NCBI GenBank assembly: GCA_963724735.1 | Contig: CAVRVX010000028.1 | Span: 28,678 to 92,677, forward strand | DNA from: Rhodoplanes sp963724735 | Lineage (GTDB): Bacteria; Pseudomonadota; Alphaproteobacteria; Rhizobiales; Xanthobacteraceae | DNA: 64,000 nucleotides | Direction of reading: 5' to 3' | In this document: positions 37,310 to 46,593 of the stretch, piece after piece | How the letters are laid out: every line of letters begins with the position of its first letter | Numbering within the stretch: the stretch's first letter is position 1 | The notes under the pieces: generated by a model | Seen by the model: the letters and a program-made list of their open reading frames with translations, nothing else | Databases searched by the model: none | What the model was told of the DNA's origin: nothing | Program-made: the position numbers and the translations under genes

Positions 37310-37570
37310 ATGACCTTATTCGATTATTCTGCCGAGGCGGAGCTGTTTTTTGTCAGACGCAAGAGTTGTCGGCGACAACCGCCTGGTTACAAACGGTTTT
37401 CACAGGCGGCGCTTGCCGTTCGCTTTGCCATCGAGGAGGTTCGACCCGAGCTTCTGCTCGGCGCCACTCTCGAAGTCGATGGGGCGAGATTCGACTACGA
37501 CGGAATCCGTCGCTTGTACGACAGCGGCGAGTATCCGCTGCCGCGACGTGCGGTCGTCGGGGCGGCGTGA
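37310..37570 (+). CDS. Small conserved hypothetical protein
   Basis: The 86-residue product from ATG 37310 reads MTLFDYSAEAELFFVRRK, then RFSQAALAVRFAIEEVRPE and LLGATLEVDGARFDYDGIRR. I recall such proteins in Hyphomicrobiales as small hypotheticals. There is no clear ribosome site before this ATG, and the sequence just before it is AT-rich, so translation may start near the transcript end. Confidence 0.6.
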   Translation: MTLFDYSAEAELFFVRRKSCRRQPPGYKRFSQAALAVRFAIEEVRPELLLGATLEVDGARFDYDGIRRLYDSGEYPLPRRAVVGAA

Positions 37571-37669
37571 ACGGCTGGCGCGGAAGCTCCGTTGCGTTCT
37601 CGGCCTGACGCGCTCCGTTCCAATGCAGTCTCGGCTGATCCGCGTCGACCTAAACTGAAGGCAAACGCC

Positions 37670-37966
37670 ATGACAGATAAGCCAATCAACCTCGATGAGC
37701 ACCGTGGAATGGCCGCCCAGAAGGCGACTGACCTTCGCCGACTGTTGGCGGAAGTCGCTGCCAATGAACAAGCGCTGCGGCTTCGGCAGGCCGAATTGGA
37801 GGCTCATTTGGTTGCGGCGCCGGCCGCGGACTGGCTCGAAGCCGCTGAAAAGGCGCGCTATCTGATTGGCCTCTTTGGAGCGACGCAGGTCGGGCAGGAC
37901 CCGCGCAGGCAGACATTGATCGCGGCCGTGCTCGCCGACTTCGAGCGTCTCTCCAAGAAGGCCTGA
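37670..37966 (+). CDS. Small helical conserved protein
   Basis: The ATG at 37670 follows TGAAGGC. The 98-residue product is mostly helical (HRGMAAQKATDLRRLLAEVA, then LRLRQAELEAHL, then ADWLEAAEKARYLIGLFG) and ends in a helix of basic and acidic residues. The N-terminal 50 residues may form a coiled coil. Its function is unknown. Confidence 0.6.
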   Translation: MTDKPINLDEHRGMAAQKATDLRRLLAEVAANEQALRLRQAELEAHLVAAPAADWLEAAEKARYLIGLFGATQVGQDPRRQTLIAAVLADFERLSKKA

Positions 37967-38227
37967 TCCCCACCGACGCCCCTAACACGGCACACCCCAG
38001 CCGTGGCGTCTTGAAATGAACACATCTCTGCACCACGTATGGCGTGCGCGACCTCAAGAAGGTCCCGGCGAGCCGCGTGTACGGATTCCGGTCACGGCGT
38101 CTGGCTCGATCGCAAGCGCTATATCATTGACAGCCCAGATCACGCGGGATGTCGTCACCCGGCCCGCGGCACGGATCTCAGCGCCTCTATGCGTTGAGAG
38201 CCGGTCTCGCGCCATTAGGAACCTTCA

Positions 38228-39568
<1,341 letters not shown>

Positions 39569-39660
39569 GCGCATTGTGCGCCGCTCCAGCCGATGGGCTG
39601 GTGCGCCGATAGAGCGCAGAAGAAGTGCTGCGCTTTTGTCGCGCAGAAAAGGAAACAACA

Positions 39661-39936
39661 ATGGCGAAGGAAGAACTCATTCAATTCGAAGGCCGCGTGA
39701 CCGAAATCCTGCCTGACGCGCGCTTCCGTGTTCAGCTCGACGCCGGGCACGAGATCGTCGCCTACACCGCCGGCAAGATGAAGAAGTTTCGAATCAAGAC
39801 GCTGGCGGGCGATCGTGTCACCGTCGAGATGTCGCCCTACGATCTCGAAAAGGGCCGTCTGATCTTCCGCCACAAGGACGAGCGTGCGAGCGCGGCTCGC
39901 CGGCCGCCGGCTCGCAGCCAATTCCGGCGCCGTTGA
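39661..39936 (+). CDS. infA: Translation initiation factor IF-1
   Basis: The ATG at 39661 follows AAAAGGAAAC. The first 72 residues are a canonical S1/OB-fold IF-1 (EELIQFEGRVTEILPDARFR, GKMKKFRIKTLAGDRVTVEM, SPYDLEKGRLIFRHK). About 19 additional Arg/Ala/Ser residues form a basic tail absent from E. coli IF-1. Many Hyphomicrobiales carry a second IF-1 of this kind beside a DEAD-box helicase, as here. It binds the ribosomal A site during initiation and may also act as an RNA chaperone. Confidence 0.93.
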   Translation: MAKEELIQFEGRVTEILPDARFRVQLDAGHEIVAYTAGKMKKFRIKTLAGDRVTVEMSPYDLEKGRLIFRHKDERASAARRPPARSQFRRR

Positions 39937-40068
39937 ATAAGGCGAACGAGCGAAGTTATTGGGGCAGCGGGGAGTTTTGCGAAAGAGGTTCGGAACGGAT
40001 TCAATCGCGAGATGAACGAGCGAATCGAAGCCGCCTGAGCAATGCGAGCGCCGGAGAAAGGACCAGCC

Positions 40069-40299
40069 ATGCGCATCTACGTTTTCAAGTCGGAGACTAG
40101 GAAGAAGTTGCGCGCCTTTGCGGGGGACGCGAGCGGCGACATGCTCCCCAAGCAACATGGTCCGTGGACCGCTACCGGCGTCGTCGCTGAGGATCGCGCC
40201 CCGCCCCATGGCTTTTCTCGCGACGCAATTGAGAAGGCGATTGATGCGGAGGGTTTCCAGCTCTGGCGATTGCGCGAAAAAGAGAAGGCGCAGGCATAG
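40069..40299 (+). CDS. Small conserved hypothetical protein
   Basis: The ATG at 40069 follows GAGAAAGGACC. The 76-residue product (MRIYVFKSETRKKLRAFAGD, LPKQHGPWTATGVVAED, SRDAIEKAIDAEGFQLWRL) is a compact protein of a small family recurring in Hyphomicrobiales. Its function is unknown. It is convergent with the dehydrogenase gene of the RiPP cluster, with a 24-base gap. Confidence 0.65.
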   Translation: MRIYVFKSETRKKLRAFAGDASGDMLPKQHGPWTATGVVAEDRAPPHGFSRDAIEKAIDAEGFQLWRLREKEKAQA

Positions 40300-40323
40300 C
40301 GATGCCGCACGAATTGATCGTCC

Positions 40324-41791
40324 TCAGTCGGCCTGCGGCAAGCCGCGACCAAGCGCAAACTGACCGACCGGGCCCTCGACGTGAAACTCAAGGCCCGTCA
40401 TGTTTGCAAACAGGCTGATATCAGCAGTTCCGATCGCGCATCCGCCAAGCCCAAGGTCGGTCAACACGACATACAGCGTTTGCATGAGCACGCCGACATC
40501 CTTGAGGATGAGCGCATAGGCGATCGAGCTGTATTTCCATGAAACCCGACCAAAGCGCGCCGCAATCGTGATCAGGATCTGGGGCGCTACATGCGAGCCC
40601 ATGGCGAGAGCGGCTCCGGCCACGTGGGCTTCGAGTTCTTCCTTGCGGGCGTCAATCGGCACCAGCGCATGGATATCGGCATCGTAGTGATAGAACCCTG
40701 ACGCAAGCCCGTCGCATTTGTTGACGGCCAGATAAAGCTCGAGCGGATAGCTGGCGCCGCCAGACGGATAGGGCCTGCTGGCGAATGAGACGACCGGACC
40801 GCCATCGGTAAAATCGAGCGTGCTTTCCCATCGCGCGCGGATACGCGCAACATTTTCCAGCAGCCGGGCAAGCTCGGAAAGCGTGATTGGCCGCTGGTCA
40901 TCGAAGATACGTGTCGAATGGCGGTCACGCAGCACCTTCGTGACGGCCGAGATTTCCTCCGAAACGGCGGGCGAGATATTGCCGAGCTCGATCTTCTTTC
41001 CTGTCCATGCGGGACGCACGGCCGGCAGCGGAGCAATGAGCCCCGCATAGGGACAAAGGCCACCAACGGGGTTGGCATGCCGGCCAAGCGTGCTGCGTGC
41101 GTGGAACAAGAGATCGTGAAAGTCCCACAGAACGAGGTTGTCGTCGCCTTCGCCAGTTCGCAGGCCATCACCCCGCGCCGAGTCGATCTTGAAAACGATC
41201 CGGCAATCCACCAACAGGGCGAGCAGTTCGTGCCCCGGAGAATCGTCCTGCTGACGAAGCTGCTTTATCGGTTGCGGTGTCGACAACAGCGCGAGGGCAA
41301 CTGCAATTTTTTTTGGATTGCAAATCCGAAACAGCGCAGCGGCCAGCGGCAATTCCAGAATCATGTCATTGCCGCGCCGCCGCATGTAAGCAAATCGCGA
41401 CAGAGCGAGCATGTCGGCTTCGTCCAGTTGCGGCATGCGCGGCCAATAGTTGGGAACTTGTGGTTCGATGACGACCTCATCATCGTCGCGCGAGCGCCCG
41501 AGCGGGAACTCCAACAGGCCGTGCATCGCCAGTCGCCGGACCAGGCGTTCGATCTCGTCGCCGATGTCCGGGCCTTCGGCGGCCAACGAGTTCGAGCGGC
41601 AGCCCGGACTTCAGGTCCTGCGCGCGTTTTGCTGCGCGCGCGCTGAGCTTTCCCAGGCCGATCGCATCGCCGTCGATCGCGGCGGCGATTGTTCCATCCG
41701 CGCGCAGGTCGAGCTCAACGTAGGAGTTGAGGCGGGCGGACAGAATCACCCGCCCAGGCTTTTGCCTTTTCTTTGTCGTGGGTGGGCGCAA
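40324..41791 (-). pseudogene. SagB-type FMN dehydrogenase of the azole RiPP cluster, one-base frameshift
   Basis: The probable start is a TTG at 41791, 13 bases after the YcaO stop. The first frame reads RVILSARLNSYVELDLRADG and AIGLGKLSARAAKRAQDLKS. At cgagttcgag (41587-41596) an extra base shifts it. The next frame then continues LAAEGPDIGDEIERLVRRLA to the end, giving a protein of about 485 residues. The C-terminal 210 residues are the nitroreductase-fold ThcOx domain (SRPYPSGGASYPLELYLAVN, ALILKDVGVLMQTLYVVLTD, LGLGGCAIGTAD). SagB/McbC enzymes use FMN to oxidise azolines to azoles. It is the last of three genes reading minus. The frameshift may be a sequencing error. Confidence 0.82.
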
Positions 41792-41804
41792 GCTTGGCTG
41801 CCCC

Positions 41805-44087
41805 TCAGGTCTGGGGGTGAAGCGGATTGAGTTCGTGTTCCGACAGCGGCCGGTCACGCAGGCCAAGCTTGACCGGAACATCGTAAAGCCGGCCGGGCGC
41901 GAAGCGGCGATAGAAGTGCCGCAATCCCGGAATGATCACTCTGACGACCGGTACCTCGATGTCGGGGCGCGTCTGATCAAGAACGAGGAAATCGAGGCCG
42001 CTGCGCTTGACGAGATCCACGCAGGCAGTCACTTGCTCTCGCGTGTCGAAACCGCCAAATCGGGCGCCGAGGTCTGATTGGACGGCGGCGGTTCCGCTCG
42101 GCATCAGATAGGGATGGTCCTCCAGTCGGAACCCCGGGCCATCGTGATGATGGTCCGCGTGGCTCGATGGGGTCTGGCTCCGGGCGCCCATGAGCCCGAT
42201 GGACAGAAACTGATTCAGCTCGGTCATCGCGCGCAGCAAAGCAATGCGCGGATCAAAGTGGGCGCCTGACCCGAAGTCGACAAACTCCTGTCCGTCTTCC
42301 GTCCAATGCGCCACGGTGACAAAGGTCGGAATCCTGAGATCGCTGGTGACGTCGAGCACCCAGACGCGGCGCCCGGTATCGGCCAGCAGCGCTTTCAGAT
42401 CATGGATGTAAGAATCCTCGAAATGGGTGAGGTTCACTTCCGGCCGCTGTGATCGATTGTACCACCAGATGGCGTAGGAATCGCGTTCGACCAACTCGAG
42501 GAATCCCTGGACGATTGCCTCCTCGAGCGTGTTGCCGGCTGCGCAACCGTTGGAATCCGCATGGACTCGATAGCCGGGAAGGCCGCTGTAGAAAAAATAC
42601 AATTGGCTGGTCGGAAGATATTTGAAGCGCTCGTCGCGCAGCGACCAGACCGGCGACCATTCGAGCTCGGCCGACGGATCGAATGGTGCCGGCGCCGGCG
42701 TCTCGGCGTGATCGTGATCGTGACCGGGCGTGCGATCTCGGCGCGACTGCTCATCGCTGTAAAGCAAGACATCGTTCGGATGAATGGCATCGCCAGCCGG
42801 GAAATCGGCGAACCGCCGGGTCACACGAATCTCGTCGCCCTGATAAATCCCGGAATAGCGCTCGATCGCCTCCATCAGCGCGCTTGCTTCACCCTGCTCG
42901 GCGGTGCTGCCTTTGCCGAAGCTGCCGCCGCTCAGTCCTGCCTTGAGCTGCTCGACCGTCTCCGGCCTAAACGAAAAATTATGCGTCGCGAGAAAGTTGG
43001 TGTTGAGCGGCAGATCAGCTTCTATCCGCTCGAGACGGGACACCACGCCGGTGAGCGGGCTCACATGCTTGCGAAAACGCGCGACCGTCGACCCCGCCGA
43101 AACCGTCCGATATCCCCCGCTCGTCATGAGCAGGTGTCCCCTTGCGCCAAGTTCGATCGGCTTCGGCGCGCGCCCGGGGTCTCGCAACTCCGCGCGACCA
43201 CAGCTTGGGCATTGCGGGCGGGCTGCTACGTGATGTCGCACAATCGTCGAGCCCAAAAGGTCGAGGCTGATGATGTGATCGCGCAGGTCGGTGCGAAACT
43301 CGGTGGCAATCGCTTTCGCGATCTCGATCGCCGCAAGCTGAATGCCGCTCTGTCCGAGCATATCCCGGGCGAGCGGCGACGTGGCGATGCAACGTGCCGA
43401 TCCCCGGTCGAGCAGCGCCTTGACCTCGCGGTTTCGGGTCATCCGGTCGGTGAGGCAGGTCCAGCAGGCGTTTTTTCCCGGGCTCAGCACCGGTCCGACG
43501 AGCGGAAAGATGCCGGAGGGTTGCGCGAGCAGCCAGGGCGTCTGGTCCGCAAGATGCTTCTGGTTCAGCTCAGCGAGGCGACCTTCGAGATAATCGTTCA
43601 CCAGCGTGACCGTCAGGTCGGCGGAACGCTTCACGATGTGAACGCCGAGCGCGGTCAAAGCGGTCGTAAGTTCCGCTTCGCCCTGCACGTCGATTGGTTG
43701 AATGCGCACGCGGCATTTCTGCAGGTTGCTCTCCGCGTCCTCTGGTGACAAGCCAAAACTCGCCCAATAGGCGGCGGCGGTGTCTTCCAAAGAGCTCGGC
43801 TTAGTGGTGATAAAGCCGCGATCATTCAGCCGTTTCAGGGCTTCGTGGATCAGGTCGGTCGGATAGCGGCGCTCGAATTTGCGAACGAGATCACGAAAGC
43901 TCCGCTTACCTTCGGCGATTGCCGAGGCAAGTGCGCAATAGAGCTCGCCGTGCAGGAAGAACTTTCGGTCCTCGGAGTAGAGGCTCACGACATCGGGGGG
44001 CAGCAGATAAACGGTAAAGTTTGGCGCGAACCGTGGAATGCCTTTGTCGTCGAACTGCGAAACGTCTTTGCCGTGCTTGCCTGTCAT
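41805..44087 (-). CDS. Fused E1-like/YcaO cyclodehydratase (TOMM CD protein)
   Basis: The 760-residue protein has an N-terminal E1-like/leader-binding part (residues about 1-300) ending in two Cys pairs (CWTC 208-211, CPSC 293-296), probably structural zinc. The YcaO domain follows (about 340-750): EQGEASALMEAIERYSGIYQ, then GYRVHADSNGCAAGNTLEEA and LELVERDSYAIWWYN supply the ATP/Mg-binding acidic residues. It should use ATP to convert Cys and Ser of the precursor to thiazolines and oxazolines. The last residues are NPLHPQT and not the common PxPxP tail, although prolines are present. A His/Asp-rich stretch near GHDHDH is unusual. The precursor gene lies 269 bases upstream, separated by a terminator. 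Confidence 0.92.
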   Translation of the reverse strand: MTGKHGKDVSQFDDKGIPRFAPNFTVYLLPPDVVSLYSEDRKFFLHGELYCALASAIAEGKRSFRDLVRKFERRYPTDLIHEALKRLNDRGFITTKPSSLEDTAAAYWASFGLSPEDAESNLQKCRVRIQPIDVQGEAELTTALTALGVHIVKRSADLTVTLVNDYLEGRLAELNQKHLADQTPWLLAQPSGIFPLVGPVLSPGKNACWTCLTDRMTRNREVKALLDRGSARCIATSPLARDMLGQSGIQLAAIEIAKAIATEFRTDLRDHIISLDLLGSTIVRHHVAARPQCPSCGRAELRDPGRAPKPIELGARGHLLMTSGGYRTVSAGSTVARFRKHVSPLTGVVSRLERIEADLPLNTNFLATHNFSFRPETVEQLKAGLSGGSFGKGSTAEQGEASALMEAIERYSGIYQGDEIRVTRRFADFPAGDAIHPNDVLLYSDEQSRRDRTPGHDHDHAETPAPAPFDPSAELEWSPVWSLRDERFKYLPTSQLYFFYSGLPGYRVHADSNGCAAGNTLEEAIVQGFLELVERDSYAIWWYNRSQRPEVNLTHFEDSYIHDLKALLADTGRRVWVLDVTSDLRIPTFVTVAHWTEDGQEFVDFGSGAHFDPRIALLRAMTELNQFLSIGLMGARSQTPSSHADHHHDGPGFRLEDHPYLMPSGTAAVQSDLGARFGGFDTREQVTACVDLVKRSGLDFLVLDQTRPDIEVPVVRVIIPGLRHFYRRFAPGRLYDVPVKLGLRDRPLSEHELNPLHPQT

Positions 44088-44290
44088 GAGGTGAACGCGG
44101 ATGCCTTTGATCGACTGCGATTAGACTGGAGCGCATCAAACTGGAGCGCGATCGCAGACCTGCATCCTCCAGTTTCCAAAAGCGCACGGCACGTAACTGG
44201 GGTCACGTGCTTTGGATCACGTAACTTGCGTGCTCAAAATCTCGACGCGGTTGCCCCAAGCGAAAATGCCCGCACGACGGCACAGGAAAA

Positions 44291-44322
44291 TAGGCCGCAA
44301 GGCATTTAGCCATCGCGGCCTA
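44291..44322 (-). terminator. Intrinsic terminator between precursor and cyclodehydratase genes
   Basis: On the minus strand TAGGCCGC pairs perfectly with GCGGCCTA (eight pairs), with a further GGC/GCC inner stem, and is followed by TTTTCC. It starts 34 bases after the precursor stop. It should make the precursor message far more abundant than the enzyme message, with some readthrough. Confidence 0.75.
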
Positions 44323-44355
44323 GATTTCTCAACCCGATCCGCGCAAAATGCCAAA

Positions 44356-44736
44356 CTAGCAGATGCGGCAGAAACCCCATGACCAGCAGCAGCTGCAGCC
44401 ACCGCAGCCGCAGCCGCCGCACCCGCGGCAACCTCTGCAGCCCCGACAGCCTCGACAGCCGCCGCAGCCGCGCCAAGCCAATCTTTCGCCCAGCCGGGGA
44501 GCGCCTGCGTTCTCTTTGTCAAAGACATAGAAGCTCGCCAAGGTCACGTCCGAGATCTCCTCCTCGGAGATCGCGACTTGGGGAGTTGACGCAAGATTTG
44601 GCGATGCCTCCAAAACTTGCCCGCCGGTCGCCGCGGATGCGCCGCTAGCCAGCGCGAATGACGCGCCGACAACCCCCAACACCGGCACGACTTCCGTTTG
44701 GCGTCTTCGCTTCGAAGATTGCTTGGTGCGAGGCAT
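44356..44736 (-). CDS. Azole RiPP (TOMM) precursor peptide
   Basis: The 126-residue product has a basic start (KQSSKRRRQTEVVPVLG), a hydrophobic stretch ending ASGASA, an acidic leader block (ISEEEISDVTLASFYVFDKE, residues 58-76) and a Cys/Gly core from residue 89. Its 38 core residues include 13 Cys (91, 94, 97, 100, 103, 106, 109, 111, 114, 116, 117, 123, 126), mostly as CRG or CGG triplets, and two Ser, ending WSWGFCRIC. The pattern resembles heterocycloanthracin-type cores and fits the adjacent cyclodehydratase and dehydrogenase. The product would be a largely thiazole-bearing peptide. The leader part recalls a family seen in Hyphomicrobiales. Confidence 0.88.
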   Translation of the reverse strand: MPRTKQSSKRRRQTEVVPVLGVVGASFALASGASAATGGQVLEASPNLASTPQVAISEEEISDVTLASFYVFDKENAGAPRLGERLAWRGCGGCRGCRGCRGCRGCGGCGCGGCSCCWSWGFCRIC

Positions 44737-44940
44737 AACAATTCTCCCACGCCGTTTCCCGATTTGCGGCTCGCAAAGTCCGACTCAATCCTGCTCGTTT
44801 CGAATAGCCGTATTGCGAGCGATACGCAATAACAAGCCAGCACTGGGGCCCATCAACAGCTCGTGCTCTGCTATTGCATGCTGCGCCGCAACGTTATGCT
44901 CGAACAAAATTCGCGAATGTAACCCCGAAAGAAATAGCAC

Positions 44941-45819
44941 ATGAACAGTTCTCACGGCCAATTCGTCTGGTACGAGCTGGCGACGACGAATATGGAGGCC
45001 GCCAAAGCCTTCTACACCAAGGTCGTCGGTTGGGGCGTGCAGGACGTGGCGATGCCGGGTGTTGCTTACACCCTGTTCACCGCCGGGGACGCGCCAATAT
45101 GCGGACTGATGAGCCTGCCCGAGGATGCAAGGGAATCAGGATACAGGCCGACCTGGCTCGGGTATATCGCTGTCGATGACGTGGACGTCACCGCCGGCCG
45201 CATTGCGCAGCTCGGCGGCGAAATCCACGTTCCACCCAAGGAAATCCCCAACGTCAGCCGTTTTGCCGTCGCTGTTGACCCACAAAGGGTGACGATCGCG
45301 GTATTTAAATGGTTAGAAGGCGGCGGTCAGCAACCTTCTGCGCTCGACGCGCCGGGCCGCGTCGGTTGGCACGAATTGCTGGCCGCCGATCGGGTGAAGG
45401 CGTTTGCTTTCTACGCCGAGCTTTTCGGCTGGCGGAAGGTGGGTGACGATAGCCGCGCAGCAGATGCGTACCAACTCTTCTCTACGGGCGGGCAGACGAT
45501 CGGAGGCATTTGCACCAAGCCGGCCGCGGTGCCGTTTCCCTTCTGGCTATACTGCTTCAATGTTCCTGACATCGACACGGCGATGGCGCGCGTCAATGAG
45601 GGGGGCGGCGAGACACTTGATGGTCCGTTTGAGGTGCCGGACGGCAACTGGATGCTCCGATGTACAGACCCTCAGGGCGCCATCTTCGCGCTTTTGGGGA
45701 AGCGGAGCATAGATACCACAGAACGGCCCGCTACATCTCGGGTCCGCTGGTCCACTGACTGGAACGGACTTTCATTGCGCGGCACTCTACTTGTGACCCG
45801 GATTCCGCCAGGGGAGTAG
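44941..45819 (+). CDS. Tandem VOC (glyoxalase/bleomycin resistance-like) domain protein
   Basis: The 292-residue protein contains two vicinal-oxygen-chelate repeats, residues about 5-125 (GQFVWYELATTNMEAAKAFY) and 135-250 (GRVGWHELLAADRVKAFAFY). Each repeat has the FVWYEL/VGWHEL metal-face strand and a closing strand with Asp-Pro-Gln. The function is unassigned. Some VOC proteins protect against reactive aldehydes or antibiotics. It is divergent from the RiPP precursor gene with a 204-base gap, so a role in self-protection is possible but unproven. The C-terminal 30 residues (STDWNGLSLRGTLLVT) match the family's usual ending. Confidence 0.85.
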   Translation: MNSSHGQFVWYELATTNMEAAKAFYTKVVGWGVQDVAMPGVAYTLFTAGDAPICGLMSLPEDARESGYRPTWLGYIAVDDVDVTAGRIAQLGGEIHVPPKEIPNVSRFAVAVDPQRVTIAVFKWLEGGGQQPSALDAPGRVGWHELLAADRVKAFAFYAELFGWRKVGDDSRAADAYQLFSTGGQTIGGICTKPAAVPFPFWLYCFNVPDIDTAMARVNEGGGETLDGPFEVPDGNWMLRCTDPQGAIFALLGKRSIDTTERPATSRVRWSTDWNGLSLRGTLLVTRIPPGE

Positions 45820-45855
45820 GCGCTTTCGCGCCGGGGCCGGTACATTGGGGGCTGC

Positions 45856-46497
45856 ATGGTGCCGATGGACAAGCTCGACACCCTCGTCGCCGATCACATC
45901 GAGCAACGCCTCTTACAGCCTAAGCGTCTCGAACAAATCCTATCGACCGTGCTCGACCGCCGCGAGGAACGTGCCGAGCGCCGGGTCGCACACATCGCTC
46001 AATTGCGCAAGCGCGCCGCCGAAGCCGAGGCCAAGTTGAAGCGTCTTTACGATGCGATCGAGAACGGCGTTGCCGACCTCGCCGATCCGATGCTGAAGGA
46101 CCGCATTGCTGAACTGAAGGCCGTCCGCGATCAGGCCCGCGCTGACGCAGAGCGTGCCCAGGAAGCGATCGATCGCATGGGACCGGCCATCACACCTCAG
46201 GCCCTGAAGACCTTCGCCAGGCAGGCTCGCAGGCGCATGCGGACTGAGAGCGGCGGTTATCGCCGCGATCACCTGCGCGCGCTCGCTCAGCGCGTCGAAA
46301 TAGACGTGAAAGAAGTTCGCATCTTGGGGTCCAAGAGCGAGCTGCTGCGCACGCTCGTCGCCGCTTCAAGCGCGAAAACGGCGGGTTTTGGCGTGCCCAG
46401 TTTTGTTCCGAAGTGGCGCGCCCAAGGGGACTCGAACCCCTGTTTTCGCCGTGAAAGGGCGACGTTTCCCAACTCCCGCAAACTCGAACCTAGCTAA
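45856..46497 (+). pseudogene. C-terminal fragment of a large serine recombinase
   Basis: The frame reads VPMDKLDTLVADHIEQRLLQ, a long Glu/Arg-rich coiled coil (residues about 45-110), then GYRRDHLRALAQRVEIDV and AKTAGFGVPSFVPKWRAQG. This is the C-terminal zinc-ribbon/coiled-coil part of resolvase-type integrases; the N-terminal catalytic domain and the cysteine-containing segment before PMDKLD are missing. The last codons (GDSNPCFRRERATF) are the translation of the tRNA-Glu 3' part on the other strand, as happens when an integrase gene ends inside its own attachment site. It is a scar of an older element. Confidence 0.75.
46414..46463 (-). tRNA. tRNA-Glu(UUC), 3' part only
   Basis: The minus strand carries the anticodon arm CGCCCTTTCACGGCG with anticodon TTC, the T arm AGGGGTTCGAGTCCCCT, acceptor 3' strand TGGGCGC, discriminator G and encoded CCA. 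The 5' acceptor strand (expected GCGCCCA) and D arm are not present in the next 90 bases. It is therefore a 3' fragment of the kind left by integration into a tRNA gene, and it is not expected to be functional. Confidence 0.75.
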
Positions 46498-46559
46498 AAC
46501 TCCCGAAATCAGCGATATTTCCAACTAGGGCGAACCGGGGCGAACCGGGACGAGCGCCC

Positions 46560-46583
46560 TCTATCTTTGGTCTATCTTTGGTC
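46560..46583 (+). repeat. Left direct repeat of the island (putative attL)
   Basis: The 24 bases are t, then two tandem copies of ctatctttggt, then c. They are identical to 63950-63973. The repeat ends ten bases before the integrase start codon, a usual place for an attachment core. Confidence 0.75.
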
Positions 46584-46593
46584 GGAGACTACC

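Noticed and set aside
44217..44528. Ala-rich 103-residue frame over the RiPP core
   Set aside because: It is the core's GC-rich repeat read in another frame (poly-Ala/Val/Gly) and has no leader or context.
44941..45819. VOC protein as the RiPP immunity gene
   Set aside because: VOC proteins are common and the gene is merely divergent from the cluster; there is no sequence evidence for binding an azole peptide.
46531..46550. Possible iteron or CRISPR-like repeat (cgaaccggg twice)
   Set aside because: Only two short copies with no spacer pattern; probably part of the integrase promoter or old attachment region.
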